A stretch of 64,000 nt of DNA from Heterohyrax brucei (GCA_028571685.1 CM053152.1:23134001-23198000), one strand, 5' to 3'; positions 11,646-23,625 are shown, numbered from the stretch's first letter. Translations and numbers: made by a program. The notes: a model not told the origin generated them from the letters alone.

Positions 11646-12503
11646 TTGTTTTTCTTTTTCTTTCCTTGTAAAAATAACACAGATGTGAAGTATTGGCTTT
11701 ACATTTTCCCAAGGTGTTATAGCTTCTTCTCCTTTTCAGTCCGTTTGTCTCATGCTGTTTGGGCAATTGCTTGATGATTTTTAGTGTAACATTCTGTACA
11801 CATTTCATTGACCCATCCTCTAAGGCCACCATTTAAAAAGCATTAATTTAACAGTACATACAAATATGATCTGGGTGTATGCAAACTTGGTGTCACATTC
11901 ACCCAGGGGCCTTTCAGGTGGGTAGAGACACTACTCCTGAAGCTTCTTTGGTGCCAGATAAATACTGGACACGCACACCTGAAAATGTGAAACTGTATGC
12001 ACCACCTGGTACATCCATGTGTGAAGCAAAGGCAACTGTTTATTTTTTTCTCTCTCAATTTGCAGACCATTTTATTTCAAGGAGAGAAACTGAAGAGCTG
12101 CTCCCTAGGGGGGAAGGGAGGGAGAGTAAATCCAGGATTACATATTTGGAATTGGATAACTGGAAATAGAAACAAGTGCAACCCAAGGCTGCGTAGGCCT
12201 GGGCTCATTCCGATAGTTTCCATGTGATTTACTGTCCTCTTAGGGAAACGGCTTAAATGCATAGAACAGCTGAAATGCCCATCTGTTCATGGTTAGACAG
12301 ATTTAGTCAAGGGCTGCCTCTCTGCGTAATTACCTTAGCGAGCATGGAACATCTGCTTTCCCAGTGCCCGGCTTGCCTGGGGACTCTGATGGCTACCGGA
12401 CAAGTGCAGCTGAAGCAGGACGCTCTAGTTAAGGCAGCAGAGGCTGCCACAGGAAGAAGCTGCAGGGATCGCTGCATTGTTTCACCCCTTCCTTTCACAG
12501 GCA

Positions 12504-12715
12504 TGGAGTCCCTGGGGGATACAAATGGTTAACCTCACCAGCTGCTAACTGAAAGGTTTGGTGGTTTAAGTTCACTCCAAGACACCTCAGAAGAAAGGCC
12601 TGGCCATCTGCTTCTGGAAAATGAAGCCACTGAAAACTGCGTGGAGCACATTTCTACTTTGACCCACGTGGGGTCACCAAGAGTTGTCATTTACTTGATG
12701 GCAACTGGTTACTGG
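12504..12715 (+). repeat. AfroSINE, second subfamily, with exact 11-bp TSD
   Basis: Head GGAGTCCCTGGGGGATACAA, AGAAGAAAGGCCTGGCCATC, CACTGAAAACTGCGTGGAGC and tail ending GATGGCAACTGG. The exact direct repeat TTTCACAGGCA flanks it at 12493-12503 and 12716-12726. The flanking sequence is a MIR, so the target was itself a repeat. Confidence 0.92.
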
Positions 12716-12719
12716 TTTC

Positions 12720-12830
12720 ACAGGCAGGAAAGAGGCTTGGAGAGACTGCATACCTGCCCAGGTCTCTCAGCTAGCTCATAGGTTACAGGTAGCACTAAGA
12801 CCTGGAATTCAGCTTCCTTGGAATGTTCCA
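12720..12830 (-). repeat. MIR fragment
   Basis: GAGGCTTGGAGAGACTG, then GCCCAGGTCTCTCAGCTAGC, matches the antisense MIR core. A SINE is inserted at its left edge. Confidence 0.55.
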
Positions 12831-14134
12831 GCTTCCAGGTTTCTTGACCTGCAGGACTGTAGCAGAGTCATTGTCAAATTGATATCCTCTTTGAAAGCTG
12901 CACACAAGAATTTCTGGGGGGATGTAGAGGGCAGGGAAGGTGGCCAGGGATAGAAGCCAGAGCCATCGCAGGCACTTAGAGTGGAAGGAAGCATCTGCTG
13001 TCTGTTTTTGTTGGAATTGGACCCGCAGCCATCAGCTCTGAGTCCGTCACCGTTCTCAAAAACTATTACCAGAGCATATACATGTCCTCAATGAGCTAGC
13101 TGGCTCCACCCTCTCCTGTTGTACCCCCAAACCCACCCAGCATAGCCCTCACTTTACAGCAGTAGGCTGGTACCCTGGGCTGTGATACAGCCCAAGTTCA
13201 CTTCCATGGAAGCCCTGTCTTGCCTTGTGATGAGTCAAGATTTTTTGTTTCTGTAAAAAGCAGAGAGTATCTCAGCAATTCCACATGAGACGTGCTATCG
13301 TCTCGCAGCTAGATAACAATGGTATAGTCTTTCCATCTCTTCCTGTCATCCCTGAAGGGACTGAAGGTATTAGCCCCACACTAGCCCTTCCTGACTCCAC
13401 TTCTCAGAAGGGGCAGGCGGGCCAGAGCTCTGCTCGGAACTGCATCTCTGGGCATTCTGTGTTTGGATAGTGTCCCTCCCATCTGCAGCTGTGTACACAC
13501 AGCCTTCCTGCAGCCAGCCAGCTGCGAGAGAGTGCATTCAAGCGACCTCACACCCAACAAGCAGAATCGCCACCTCTGCAAAATCGCCAGTGCCATGGGG
13601 CTAGGCCTGCCGTCAGTCACATAGCCTGACCACTGACCACTGCGGGCAGTGAGGAGCCTGCCTTTAGGGAGCTACATGCCAGTGCTCAGTGGTCACTGAG
13701 ATTGCCCCAGACTGGGAAGGACCCACAGGCTGCGTAGGTAGCACTGTGAGTTGTAGTAACATGCAGGGGTAAACCCAGGCATTGAGCGTTTTTGTAGACT
13801 CTACAGTTATACTGGTAGTTGTGACAAAACAAAGCACTCACCTGATTCTCTTTTATTCTCTTCTGAGCTTTTAAGACCTACTTTGCTCTCATGAGAGGAC
13901 AGCAGAGACCCTGTCTCTCAGTGTTCTGCCTGAGGAGAGTAGACCCCAGGAGGGTGGTTCATCCCATACTGAGTCTCTTGTGTGGTAGGCAAGAGTCTGG
14001 GATAGAGTGTCACTTGAGTGCCTACCCACTGAGCCCTCCTGCCAGTGTATCCCATGCAGCTGAATGTCAGGAGAGTGTGGAAGAGCCACACAGGTCTCCC
14101 AGTGCTCTGCCGTCATCAACATAAAGGAAAAGCC

Positions 14135-14275
14135 AGATAAAGTAAGTGAGGCCCAGAGGAGCTAAGCAGTTGGTGCAAGGCTGCTTAGCTGTCAAGTACA
14201 GAGCTGGGATCTCAGCCCAGGAGGTCTGGCTCCAGGTCGGTTCTTCACCAGTGAGCCCACAGCACAGAGAATGAG
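14135..14275 (-). repeat. MIR SINE
   Basis: Antisense MIR order: GTGAGGCCCAGAGGAGCTAA, GCTTAGCTGTCAAG, AGAGCTGGGATCTCAGCCCA, GAGGTCTGGCTCCAGG. Confidence 0.75.
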
Positions 14276-14735
14276 AATGAAAGCAAGACCAAGGAGAGCA
14301 AGCAGAGGAGGCAGGAAAAGCAGAGACATGGGCCATGGTCGACACCAGAGACACTCCCTCCAAGACCAAGGCCAAGCCGGTTATGAGCAGAGCTGGGGCA
14401 CAGGTGGGTGGCTCAGGGCCTGCAAGGGAGGACAGCTAGGAGCATGGCAAGGCCATGGGAACACCCTTACTTGTAAGCACCACTTTCCAGTCTCCGCTGG
14501 GCTAAGGGACTCAGAGATGTACACTTAGAGTTTACCATCATTTTTCTACAGTCTTGGGCATGGCATTGCACCAGAAACCAGCCGGACCCCCTCCACAAAC
14601 AGACTGTAGGAAACAAACCACAAGTAAAGCCGTTTGCTGTGGAGTTCTAACATGTAACATTTGCAGAAGTGTAGAAATGACATATTGGTGGGCACCCACC
14701 TCAGGTGGGGGTAGCTAGCAAACCTTCAGTAGTCA

Positions 14736-15282
14736 GTATTAGTCATCTGGTGCTGCTGTGACAGAAATACCATGAGTGGATGGCTTTAACAAAGAAAAGT
14801 TTATTCTCACACAGTCTAGTAGACTAGAATTCTGAATTCAGGGTGCCAGCTCCAGGGGAACACACCCTTTCACTGTTGGTTCTAGAGGAAGGTCTTTGTG
14901 TTGCCTCAGTCTGTCTGTAGTCTGAAAGCATCTTGGCATAGGAACCTTAAGTCCAAAGGACACGGTCTGCTCTTGGCGCTGCTTTCTTGATGGAATGAGG
15001 TCCCCAGCTCTCTGCTTTCTTCTCTTTCCTTTCATCTCATGTAGGATAAGAGGTGGCATAGGGAAACTCCTTTTACATTGGCTCAGAGAGGTGACCTTAG
15101 GAACGTGTTACAGTCCCACCCTAATCCTCTTTAATATAATCCAGTTTGTTAACCACAGGCAGAGATTAGGATTTATAGCACAGGAAAATCAGAAAATAGA
15201 GGGCAATCACCCAGTACTGGGAATCATAGCCCAGCCAAATAGCTACACACATGTTTCTGGGGACACAATTCAATCCATGACA
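14736..15282 (-). repeat. MaLR-like solo LTR
   Basis: About 547 bases. On the - strand it begins TGTCATGGATTGAATTGTGT and ends in the motif around TGACTAA; on + it reads AGTCATCTGGTGCTGCTGTG at the left and GGGGACACAATTCAATCCAT at the right. It includes an antisense AATAAA-like region near TTTATTCTCACACAG. No internal retroviral coding sequence adjoins it, so it is a solo LTR. Family named from memory of the consensus. Confidence 0.8.
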
Positions 15283-15574
15283 GTGTTCATGAAGTCTGTT
15301 TCCCTAGGTGTCTGTATTTCCTGAAGGGCCCAATCTGATTCCCCTCTGGAGCTACATACTCTGTACTGACTTCTGCCTTCACCATGGGCCTCTTAGGTAC
15401 AGGGGCTGGGGCTGCTGGCCAAGGAGTGGTTCAAAAATGGGGCCTTGCAAAGAGAGGCCACCAGTCCAGGGGGGTGCAGCTATTGCTGCCTGCTTGAGAA
15501 TAAAGTCAAGGGCTTCGGGCACAAGGAATAGTCCTCTCGGGACCTTGATGGAAAAATGGAGATTTGTAGAGATC

Positions 15575-15660
15575 CCAGGTCAAAATGGATTGTATCTAGG
15601 CACTGTGAGTTAGAATCAACTCAGAGACTGTCATTTTGATTTGGTTTGGTCTGGTTTAGC
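15575..15660 (+). repeat. AfroSINE 3' fragment
   Basis: Only the tail is clear: CACTGTGAGTTAGAATCAAC, then TGATTTGGTTTGGTCTGGTT. Confidence 0.65.
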
Positions 15661-16512
15661 AAAGACTGTATATAGGACAGCTCAAGGTGAAGTAGGTGTG
15701 CTAAGTGTCAGAACAGTTAGATGCCAGGCCTCCTGTGAGGTGCTGGGAGCCCTCCCTGGGGTGCGGCTCCTGCAGCTGGAAACTATGCATGGAAGATGCC
15801 GCCCTATCTCCAGCACAAGAGCTGGAGTCCAGAAGGATTCAGTCACTTGAAGATGGCCTGTGAGGGCCATGCTGGGCTGCTGACTGCCATGTTCACTGCT
15901 CACTGGGGCCAGGCCTTTGCCAGGTGTCCCACTGCAGAGCTCACCAACCCTTTGTCCACTCTTCTCCAAGGACCAGCCTCTCACTCTGAGGAGAAGTAGG
16001 CTCTTGGCACTGCACCCCAAGAGCTGGAGCAGGCTGCTTGTAAGCACAGCCTCTCCTGCAAGCCCCGTTGTTGTCCATGCACAAGGGCTATGGGCTGAGC
16101 TGAGTTTTGGGCACTGGCACGGTCTTTCTGAAGCTGAGTTGGTCAATAAATGTGTAGGGGTCCCAAGTGGGGTGCGTGGCCTAGGGCGGTTCCTGGTGCT
16201 CCCGGGGACATCATGCCTTTGTGGGAATCAGAAGTTCTCCAATCGCGCACCCCCCAGCCCAGGCTCACCTCACCACGGGAAATGCTATAAATGGAAATGT
16301 CGTGTGTATGAGGTACAAGTCAGCTGCAAAATACAGAACCCGCTGGCGTGGGGAGTGCTGGGGAAACAGGTGAAGGTGACATTTCAGAATGACTCCCAAA
16401 GCCACACTATAAAAGCAGGTTGACTGGAAGGCTGCTTCTGTGCTCAGGACTTGGGCTTCTGAATTAGGAGGCTGGTACCAGTTACCAGTTCTAGAAATCA
16501 TCAGCCACTGCT

Positions 16513-16979
16513 ACAGTCAGGAAACTGCTACTGCCCTGAATGAGAAGTCACCAGTGTCATAACCAAGAAGTCACTGGCACAATCAGGAAGTCACCCTATG
16601 ATCAGGATATCCCTGCCACAGTCAGGATGTCACCACCACAATAAATAAGTAACTGCCACAGTCAAGAAGTCACCTGCACTAGCAGGATGTCACTGTCACA
16701 GTAAATAGGTCAAGAAGCCACTCCACTGTCAGAATGTCATCGCCATGGTCAGGATGTCATTGTCACAGGATGTCACCACCACAGTAAATAAGTGACCCCC
16801 AAAGTCAAGAAGTCATCCCACTGTCAGGATGTCATTGTCTCAGGATGTTGCCACTGTGGTCAAGATGTCACCACCACAGTCAAGAAGTTGCCCCACTGTC
16901 AGGATGTCACTGCCATGGTCAGGAGATCACACCCAAGGCAGGATGCTGCCGCTGCCACCGTCAGGAGACTGCTGCCCCA
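16513..16979. repeat. Minisatellite, ~20-bp units (about 23 copies)
   Basis: About 23 diverged tandem units of 19-22 bases following the pattern (C)AGTCA(G/A)GA(A/T)GTCAC(C/T)GCCA. Example units: CAGTCAGGATGTCACCACCA, CAGTCAAGAAGTCACCTGCA, CTGTCAGGATGTCATTGTCA. Some units carry AATAAATAAGT instead. A higher-order order of about 80 bases (units GGATGTCACCACCA, TAAATAAGT, TCAAGAAGTCA, GGATGTCA) recurs at least twice. It lies inside the large CABLES1 intron. Confidence 0.9.
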
Positions 16980-17559
16980 CCTCTGCGCTGCGCCTGCTGT
17001 GGTCTGCACTGGCAAAACGGACGACCCAGAAGCTAGTGGCTGGACTCCGGGTCTCTGGCCACAGTTCTGCTGCTGTGGAAGCAATGTAAGTGCAGCCTGT
17101 GCTGCTGTACTGCCCTTACACGTGCTTCTGACAGGAAGAGCCCAAACCGTACCTGGGATCTTAGCTGCAGAGGAGCCTGGGGGAGGTGCCTGTGAGCTCT
17201 CCAGCCTCTTGGTACAGCAGGGCGTCCAGAGGAGGCGGGGTGACCAGATCACAGTGTGCTGACAGCGGGTAATGGTGAGCAGCTCAGCACCACAGGCTCG
17301 GGGAAGTTAATCCTCTGGAAGTGATATTAAGAACCATCCATGGGTGGGTGTTAGCCAAGCAAGGAAAATGTAATTTGCAAACCCACAACCACCCGTGTGC
17401 CTAAAGTCACCTGGGAGACTAGTCCCAGAGCAGATGTGTGGCCCGACCCCTGGGAGGCTTACTGAGTAGGGCCCAGCTCTGCTGTCCTTCCTGTACGTTC
17501 TGTTCTTTCATGGTCTTCAAGGGAAACCAACAGAGAAGCCTCCTCAGGTATTCTTAGTG

Positions 17560-17640
17560 TCGTTTCAGAGAAGAGGAAGGTGAGGCTCAGGGAAGTAGAA
17601 TGACTTTGTCCCGCCCGCCCAATCGGCTGGAGGTGGCCCC
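17560..17640 (-). repeat. MIR fragment
   Basis: TTTCAGAGAAGAGGAAGGTGA, then GGCTCAGGGAAGTAGAATGA, matches the antisense MIR core. Confidence 0.55.
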
Positions 17641-17687
17641 GGGGCTGGGTCAGGCCCTGCCTGCCCGAATCCCAGGCCCCTTCCATG

Positions 17688-17738
17688 TGTGTGCATCTGT
17701 CCATCCGTCTGTCTGTCCTTCCGTCCCTCCCTCCATCC
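17688..17738. repeat. Pyrimidine-rich simple repeat
   Basis: Tetranucleotide-like run of CTGTCCATCCGTCTGTCTGT and TCCTTCCGTCCCTCCC. Confidence 0.8.
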
Positions 17739-18074
17739 AGGATCTCTGGCACCCCTGAGTAAAGTGCTACTCCCCACTGATCTTTCCAGTCAGGTGAGAG
17801 GGAGAAAAGCGCAGCAGAGTGCATGCATGGCTTGGAAGCAGCCAGGGCTGCCACTTTACCTCTCTGAGCCTCTGTGAAGTGAGGTGTGGACCTGCTTTAC
17901 AAACCTCTCCTGTGGCAGAGAAGCCTTCTTTCCAGACCTGCTGTGGCTCACCAGCTCAAAACTGGGCTGCTGTGGTGGCCTCCAGGGAGGGATCCAGCAG
18001 CCTTCCGCGCATTCCACGCCCTCAAGCACTTGGACAGAACCGGGTTTGGAAGCCCAAATGATTGCACAACCTCT

Positions 18075-18218
18075 TGCCAACACGTCTACCCCAACTCAAA
18101 CTGACCCTATAAGACAGAGTAGAACTGCCCCTTTGGGTTTCCAAGAAATGGCTGTTGGATTCCAACTGCCAGTCTTTTGCTTAGCAGTTGAGCTCTTAAC
18201 CACTGTGCTACCAGGGCT
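18075..18218 (-). repeat. AfroSINE
   Basis: Tail complement AACTGACCCTATAAGACAGA, then GTAGAACTGCCCCTTTGGGT, TGCTTAGCAGTTGAGCTCTT, and the head complement ACCACTGTGCTACCAGGGCT. Confidence 0.9.
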
Positions 18219-18969
18219 AATGATCGCCAAGCAGCAGGCTGTCCACTGTGTGGGGCTCACAGGGCATCTGGCCCCAGTAGGCAGGCCCCATTTTGTGTGA
18301 GCCTGCTCACATCACTGTGAGCCAGGCATTTTCTGTCTGGGGTGGGTGGGAGGTGAAAATAAGGCAAGAGGTTAGTGCTGGGCATTTAGGAAATAGAAGA
18401 TTTAGCTAAGCATATTCAATGTGGATCCCATTCTGCTGCTTGTAGCCTGCATGAAAAATCTTAGCATCCTGTTCAGCCCAGAAGAGACACTTGAAATAAA
18501 ATAGAATCCTTTTTAAAAGCCGAAAGGGGAACAAAGCACTCTGGGAGGGCCAGCTGTCCCAGGGGAGGGTCCACTCTGCTAGGCCTCCACATATCAGGAA
18601 TGGCCTCCAAAAAAGTCCATGCACGCGCACCCCAAGCTCCAGCAGAGCAGCACTGCTCACCTGCGTGTACACGTGTGCAAGAGCTCATGTTCACACCCTG
18701 GTATCCGTGCCAGGCGGGCACTAGTATAGCACTGATAGGAACCAGAATGGGCACATCCTTGACCAGCTTGGGGAAAACTCAGCCGGGTCCGGAAGGAGAC
18801 GTGACATGGCATCTGCTGGTTCCTCTTCCACCTGGAATTTTAGAAAACGCCCACTGGATTTGGTGACATGGTTTGAGTTGATTCTGCTGTGCTTTCCTCA
18901 CAGGATGGAACCATTAAGATCCATTTGAATTGAGGGTGCAGCCGGTTTGTCTCCTCTTGATTGTTAAGA

Positions 18970-19406
18970 ACTGTGTTCTAGTGCTGCTTTCACAGAAATA
19001 CCACAAGTGACTGGCTTTAAGAAATTGTATTCTGTCACCATCCAGTAGACTACAAGTCCAAATTCGGGGCATCAGATCCAAAGGAAGGATTTTTCTGTTG
19101 CCTGTGGAGGAAGGTTCTTGTTGGCAGTCTTCCCCTGGGCTAGGAGCTTCTGAGGCACAGGGACCCCAGGTCCTTTTCAAAGGATGCACTCTGGGTCCTA
19201 GCACTACTTTCATGGTGGTGTGAGGTCCCCAGCTCTCTGCTAGCTTCGCTTTATATTTCAAGAGAATGCCTCAAGGCACAATACCGTCTTACACACTGAG
19301 TGCTGCCCGTCCTCCCGCAGGTAGGGTTTACAACATCACACAATACCAGGAATCACGGCCCAGCCAAATTGCTACACAAATTTTGGGGGGGACACAATTC
19401 ATGACA
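18970..19406 (-). repeat. MaLR-like solo LTR
   Basis: Same family and orientation as 14736-15282: TAGTGCTGCTTTCACAGAAA and ACCACAAGTGACTGGCTTTA at the left, GGGGGGACACAATTCATGAC at the right. Shortened in the middle. Confidence 0.8.
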
Positions 19407-19804
19407 ACAACCCAGGGTGCCTGGTCTAAAGTATTGTCAGACTAAGGGTCTTGTCAGGGGAGGTGAACAGAAAAAGCCACCAACTGTCATTAGAGCAGGA
19501 AGGAATTCTGGGATGCATCTTGGCTGAGTAGAGGTTTGCAGGGGGCAGTTTGTGTGAATAGGGCCACCTGTCACAATTAAGAATTTCTTTTTCTCTGGCC
19601 TTGCCTAAATAAGGCCATTGCTTATAGCCAGCCACATCGCACTTTTTTCCAGCCCTTGGAAGAAGAGGGGTGACACCAACCAGGTGAACCCCAGCAAAAG
19701 CCCTTGTATAATTTGTAGTTGAGTAGCGCAGGGTCGGAGGAGCAACAAAGACCACAGGTTCAGACAGGGCGTCTTGAAGGAGGTAAAACTCGAAGTTCAG
19801 AGGC

Positions 19805-19945
19805 TATTAGTAGTGGCTGACATTTATTGAGCATTTTCTGTATGCCTGGCAATGCTAAAAATAGCCATAGGAGGCAGGTGCTGTTACTGGTTTTTTACAA
19901 ACATGGAACCAGAGGTTCCATGCAGCTAGTGAATGGTACAGTGTG
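19805..19945 (-). repeat. MIR SINE
   Basis: GTGGCTGACATTTATTGAGC, TTTTCTGTATGCCTGGCAAT and GAGGCAGGTGCTGTTACTGG follow the antisense MIR 3' end and core. Confidence 0.75.
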
Positions 19946-20048
19946 GTTGAAGCCACGTCCCATAAACACCACGCTATGGAGCAACAGGTTGAACTGCACG
20001 AGCTCATAGAGTGACTCCCCACTGAGGACTGGCTACTGATTGTCTGAA

Positions 20049-20240
20049 GACCAACCAGTGGCTATCAAGTCAGCTGTGGCCTGTGGCAATCCCGTGTGTG
20101 TCAAACTGGAACTGTGCTCCAAAGAGTTTTCAATGGCTGATTTTTCAAAGCAGATGGCTGGGCCTTTCTTCTGAGGCATCTCCGGTTGGATTCAAACTTC
20201 CAACCTTTTGATGAGCAGCCAAGCTTGTTAGCCATTTAAA
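20049..20240 (-). repeat. AfroSINE, second subfamily
   Basis: GAACTGTGCTCCAAAGAGTT, TTCAATGGCTGATTTTTCAA, GGGCCTTTCTTCTGAGGCAT, CCAACCTTTTGATGAGCAGC. Confidence 0.85.
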
Positions 20241-20512
20241 GCACGTGTGATCTCCACAGATGGCCTGGGAGCCAGTTTTTCCGCATGTTGCTATACCCTG
20301 CTCATCACTGCAATTTGTTTTCCACCTGCATTCCTCAAATACCACTGCTCCTTCAGGCTCATGAGGTCAACAGAGCCCTTGCTGTGACTGTAATCCAAGT
20401 TTTTCCAGTGCCTAATGGTGTGGGGAGTTGCTGGTTGGTCATAATTCACATGTGATTCTTACATAAAGATGCTTTCTTTAAAGAGTGACCTGTGTTGACT
20501 CATCTATTGCAG

Positions 20513-20619
20513 ACCACAGTCATTGACTATGTGAAGCCCTCAGATCTCAAGAAGGACATGAACGAGACCTTCAAGGAGAAGTTTCCACACATTAAGTTAA
20601 CACTCAGCAAAATAAGGAG
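20513..20619 (+). CDS. CABLES1: CABLES1 coding exon, residues ~483-517
   Basis: 107 bases, 35 codons plus two bases, reading [19 protein letters not shown] to TLSKIR. Acceptor CTATTGCAG at 20504-20512; the donor is GTATGT at 20620, chosen because AG then joins T of the next exon to give the expected IRSLKR. Reading on into the intron would give an incorrect RRYVNED. The exon leads into the cyclin-box-like domain. The [16 protein letters not shown] segment is almost invariant between the two CABLES paralogues, which suggests a structural or binding role. It follows a 14.8-kb intron; the next intron is phase 2. Confidence 0.95.
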
Positions 20620-21892
20620 GTATGTGAATGAGGATGGGCATCCCCTTGAACCTTCCCAGTGGACACCTTCCCATCAGGCATTCTGAGCTCACAGTGTGTA
20701 TAATGGTTCTCCTTCTATTCCGGGGACGTGAAGCCTGGCTGTACCACATAAAAAGAGGCTGGTCCAGTGCTGGCTGACCTGTACCTGGATGTGGTAGAAA
20801 ACCTAAGGGAAGCAGACAGGAGGTCATGCTGTCAGCATGGACTTGGTCTGAACCTGGAGGATGTTCCTCTGGTGACAGACTCATGTCATTCTATTGCTGA
20901 CTCAGCAGTTCACTAAGATTTATGTTAATGGAAAACTCAGAATTGGAGAACCCATAAGTTCACTGCTCTCTCACATGTAGACAAAGCAAAAGAGAAAAGA
21001 GCTGGTAAAGTAAGCCTTGGGATCACCCTTCATCCTCAATAGTCTGTCCAGAGATGACAGTCAAGCCCTGTCTTTTTGCAGTCACCAGCACAGCCCAAGT
21101 CAGGTCCATACTTCCCTGACAGCTGATTGGGTCAGCCGTCAAACTTCAGGGCTAAGAGAAGCTGCTATGTTTGTTTGCCACAATAGCACAACTTTTATCT
21201 GTGTGTGTGCATAGTAATAGCTAAACTGTACATTAGCACGATGCTCCAGTATGTGCAAGTGTTTACACAAGTGTGTATCCTAATACTGATTCAATTCTGA
21301 TATATCCCAAGCCTTAGAGGAGAGAAAAATAAGGTCTTCATGCTTTGTTCAGTGCTACCCAGCTTTCATAAGCACACCGGTTGTTACACTCCTGGCCTTA
21401 CTCCTTTTTGTCCCAGTGTTGAACATGGCCAGTATGTGCCAGAGCTTATGCCAAGTACCTAATTTATTTCTATAATTTTTTTCCTGGAATGATCGAAGTT
21501 CCCCAAATAGTTTCCTCTTAACTTTGGAAGCTCTACTCCGAATTCCCCGTCAGTTCCTAGGCGCTCCCTTGTGTTGTCAGGCTCATCGGGGCCCTGGCTA
21601 GTCTGCATCCCTGCCTGGCCTGCTGTTCCTTCTGGCACCATCTCAGGCAGTGGAGGATGGCTGCTGGGATGAGGGCAAGAAGAAGAGTAAACATGGTCCA
21701 TGTAACTTGAATGACAGAGAAGAGCCAAAAGCCCCACCCTGCAATGCAGATTTCACACTCTGAGCCTGTTCCTCTTCACTCTTCAGGGACTGGAAAAGAG
21801 AAGATGCTTTCCAGCTGGGATAGTCTGTTTCTCATGTGTCCCCTGAAACTCCAGGTTCTAACAAGACTTATTCCTCCCCTGCTCCCCTGTAG
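20620..21892 (+). other. CABLES1: CABLES1 intron, no repeats seen
   Basis: Phase 2 intron of 1,273 bases. Donor GTATGT, acceptor CTCCCCTGTAG. I recognise no transposon in it and no other structure. Confidence 0.9.
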
Positions 21893-22100
21893 TCTGAAGC
21901 GAGAGATGCGCAAGCTTGCACAGGAGGACTGTGGCTTTGAGGAGCCCACTGTGGCCATGGCCTTTGTCTACTTTGAGAAGCTGGCCCTCAAGGGAAAGCT
22001 AAACAAACAGAACCGGAAGCTTTGTGCTGGAGCGTGTGTGCTGTTAGCAGCAAAAATTGGAAGTGACCTCAAAAAGCATGAAGTCAAGCATCTAATTGAT
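21893..22100 (+). CDS. CABLES1: CABLES1 coding exon, residues ~518-587 (cyclin-box-like)
   Basis: 208 bases; with the two-base overhang from the previous exon it gives 70 codons from SLKREMRKLAQ to KHEVKHLID. Acceptor CTCCCCTGTAG; donor GTAAGT at 22101, a consensus match. It carries the main cyclin-fold helices: TVAMAFVYFEKLALKGKL, then NRKLCAGACVLLAAKI and SDLKKHEVKHLID. The alternating hydrophobic pattern and the LCAGACVLLAAK helix are those of the CABLES cyclin-like box, the part that contacts CDKs. One substitution compared with my memory of human is CGFEEP for CGLEEP. The next intron is phase 0. Confidence 0.96.
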
Positions 22101-22645
22101 GTAAGTGGCCCCATGTGCTGACAGCTGGGTGAACATACGTTACAAACCAGGGTTGTCTGTCAGCACACCCTGGCCTTGTGGCCCCACCACAGAGGGCTCT
22201 GAGACTCAGCAGGTGACAGGGATGAGGCTGTGATGTCATTCTTCTGTAGTATATCCCCATGCCACATTTCAGGTTGTCTTAGGATGGAGGGACAAACTAA
22301 ATACTGCCAGCATAGACTCTGGTCCTAAAACTCCATTTTGAGAAACCACAAGGGGTGAAATTATTCTCACAGCTGCAGACATCACTGGAACTACAAGGAA
22401 GCTGTGGGCAGTGTGACACACAGAGCACCTGTCAGACTGGCTCAGCAGACCTCAGTGTCCCTGCTGCCCTGGCTGCCGCCTTCCTGGGGAAAGGGCATAG
22501 GTTTGGTTTGGGGTTGTCCTTTGAAAGGAGAGCCCCCATCAAAGCAAGGAAATACTGACCTCCCTGGACTGCAGTGTGGATGCCCCCATGTCTGTCTACC
22601 TGTCTTCATTGGCAAAAGAAGAGGCAAAAAGCTAATGTCAGTACC

Positions 22646-22672
22646 GTACACACACACACACACACACACGCA
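22646..22672. repeat. (CA)n microsatellite
   Basis: About 12 CA dinucleotides beginning after GTACCGTA. Confidence 0.95.
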
Positions 22673-23399
22673 GTGTTCTGTAGATCATCCGGTTTTAAGC
22701 AGAAGTGGTACAAAAATCACCTAGCTTGGACAATAAATACTTTGAAGAACACACAGGTGATCACTGTACGCCAACTATGTTGGGACTCAGCAGTCGTACA
22801 CAGATAGTTGTTGAACTAGAGCATCTTCACAAGCAACAAATAATGGTACGAATTATAAATACTACCATGCACATTTAATCATAGTTGAATCATATGTGCC
22901 ACAGAAAACCTAGTTGTATTGACACAGAACATAATGACGATAATTGACAAGCTGTTTGCAGTAGCAATCAACCTAATGCTGCAAGAGCCTATCCCAATTA
23001 AAATCTGAATGCAGTCGCCAGTCACTCAGTTGGCTGAATTGTTATTATTATTAAGCTAAAAGCTGAGTTGAAGCTGAAGTGGATGTGCCCTAGCAAAAAC
23101 TAGGCCTTCCCTCCCCACTCCAGCAGATAGCCTCCATCCCTGACTTCAGCAGCCCCTGCACTGAGCCGGAGAGGGCCTGGCAGTCAGGCCGCACTCCTGG
23201 GGTCTAAGCCCTTCTCAGATACACGCTGACATGTGATGCTCTGAGATGAAGGAACCCCTCCAAGTTTTGAGTTCCTGCCCGTAAAATGAGAAGACTAAAC
23301 AATGTGATCAATTCACCTGATTCTGAATTTAACCACGTGGCTATCTGCAGATGATTTGCTGGATTTTGAGTCTTAACAGTAAACCTGGAGGGCCTCAGT

Positions 23400-23625
23400 G
23401 TAACAAGGTAGAGTTTTAAATCCAGTGAGATTGGAAGCTCAGTCCTGGCACTTTTCCTGTCCATGTGATCATGGGCAAGTTGGTGAATCTCTTGGAGCCT
23501 GTTTTCTCATCTGTAAAATGGAGATAAATTTAACATCAGCCTTGTAAGGTTACAGAAAGGATTAAATGGAATTGAGATGTATGCGATAGTCTGGCAGACC
23601 CTGGGCACTGGGGAAGGTTCTGGCT
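23400..23625 (+). repeat. MIR SINE
   Basis: Well-preserved MIR: TCCTGGCACTTTTCCTGTCC, ATGTGATCATGGGCAAGTTG, TTTTCTCATCTGTAAAATGG, GTTACAGAAAGGATTAAATG. Confidence 0.9.

Larger units (their letters stand above)
5754..20512 (+). other. CABLES1: CABLES1 large intron (14.8 kb)
   Basis: Donor GTGAGT at 5754; acceptor CTATTGCAG ending 20512. It contains RTE-derived, AfroSINE, MIR, L1 and MaLR-like elements and a minisatellite, each listed separately. Longer stretches with nothing recognised: 5760-7940, 8210-9100, 9900-11300, 11650-12490, 12830-14130, 15290-15570, 15660-16510, 16980-17560, 18220-18970 and 19410-19800. Open frames there have no family resemblance I can see. Confidence 0.85.

Noticed and set aside
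14736-15282. Provirus linked to the LTR
   Set aside because: No internal retroviral sequence between the two - strand LTRs (14736-15282 and 18970-19406); they are 3.7 kb apart but the interval has a SINE tail, minisatellite and unique DNA.
16513-16979. CRISPR array
   Set aside because: Units are contiguous, degenerate and without spacers, in a mammalian intron.
16792-17262. 156-codon open frame with periodic CQDV words
   Set aside because: The periodicity comes from the minisatellite; two other frames are also open there.
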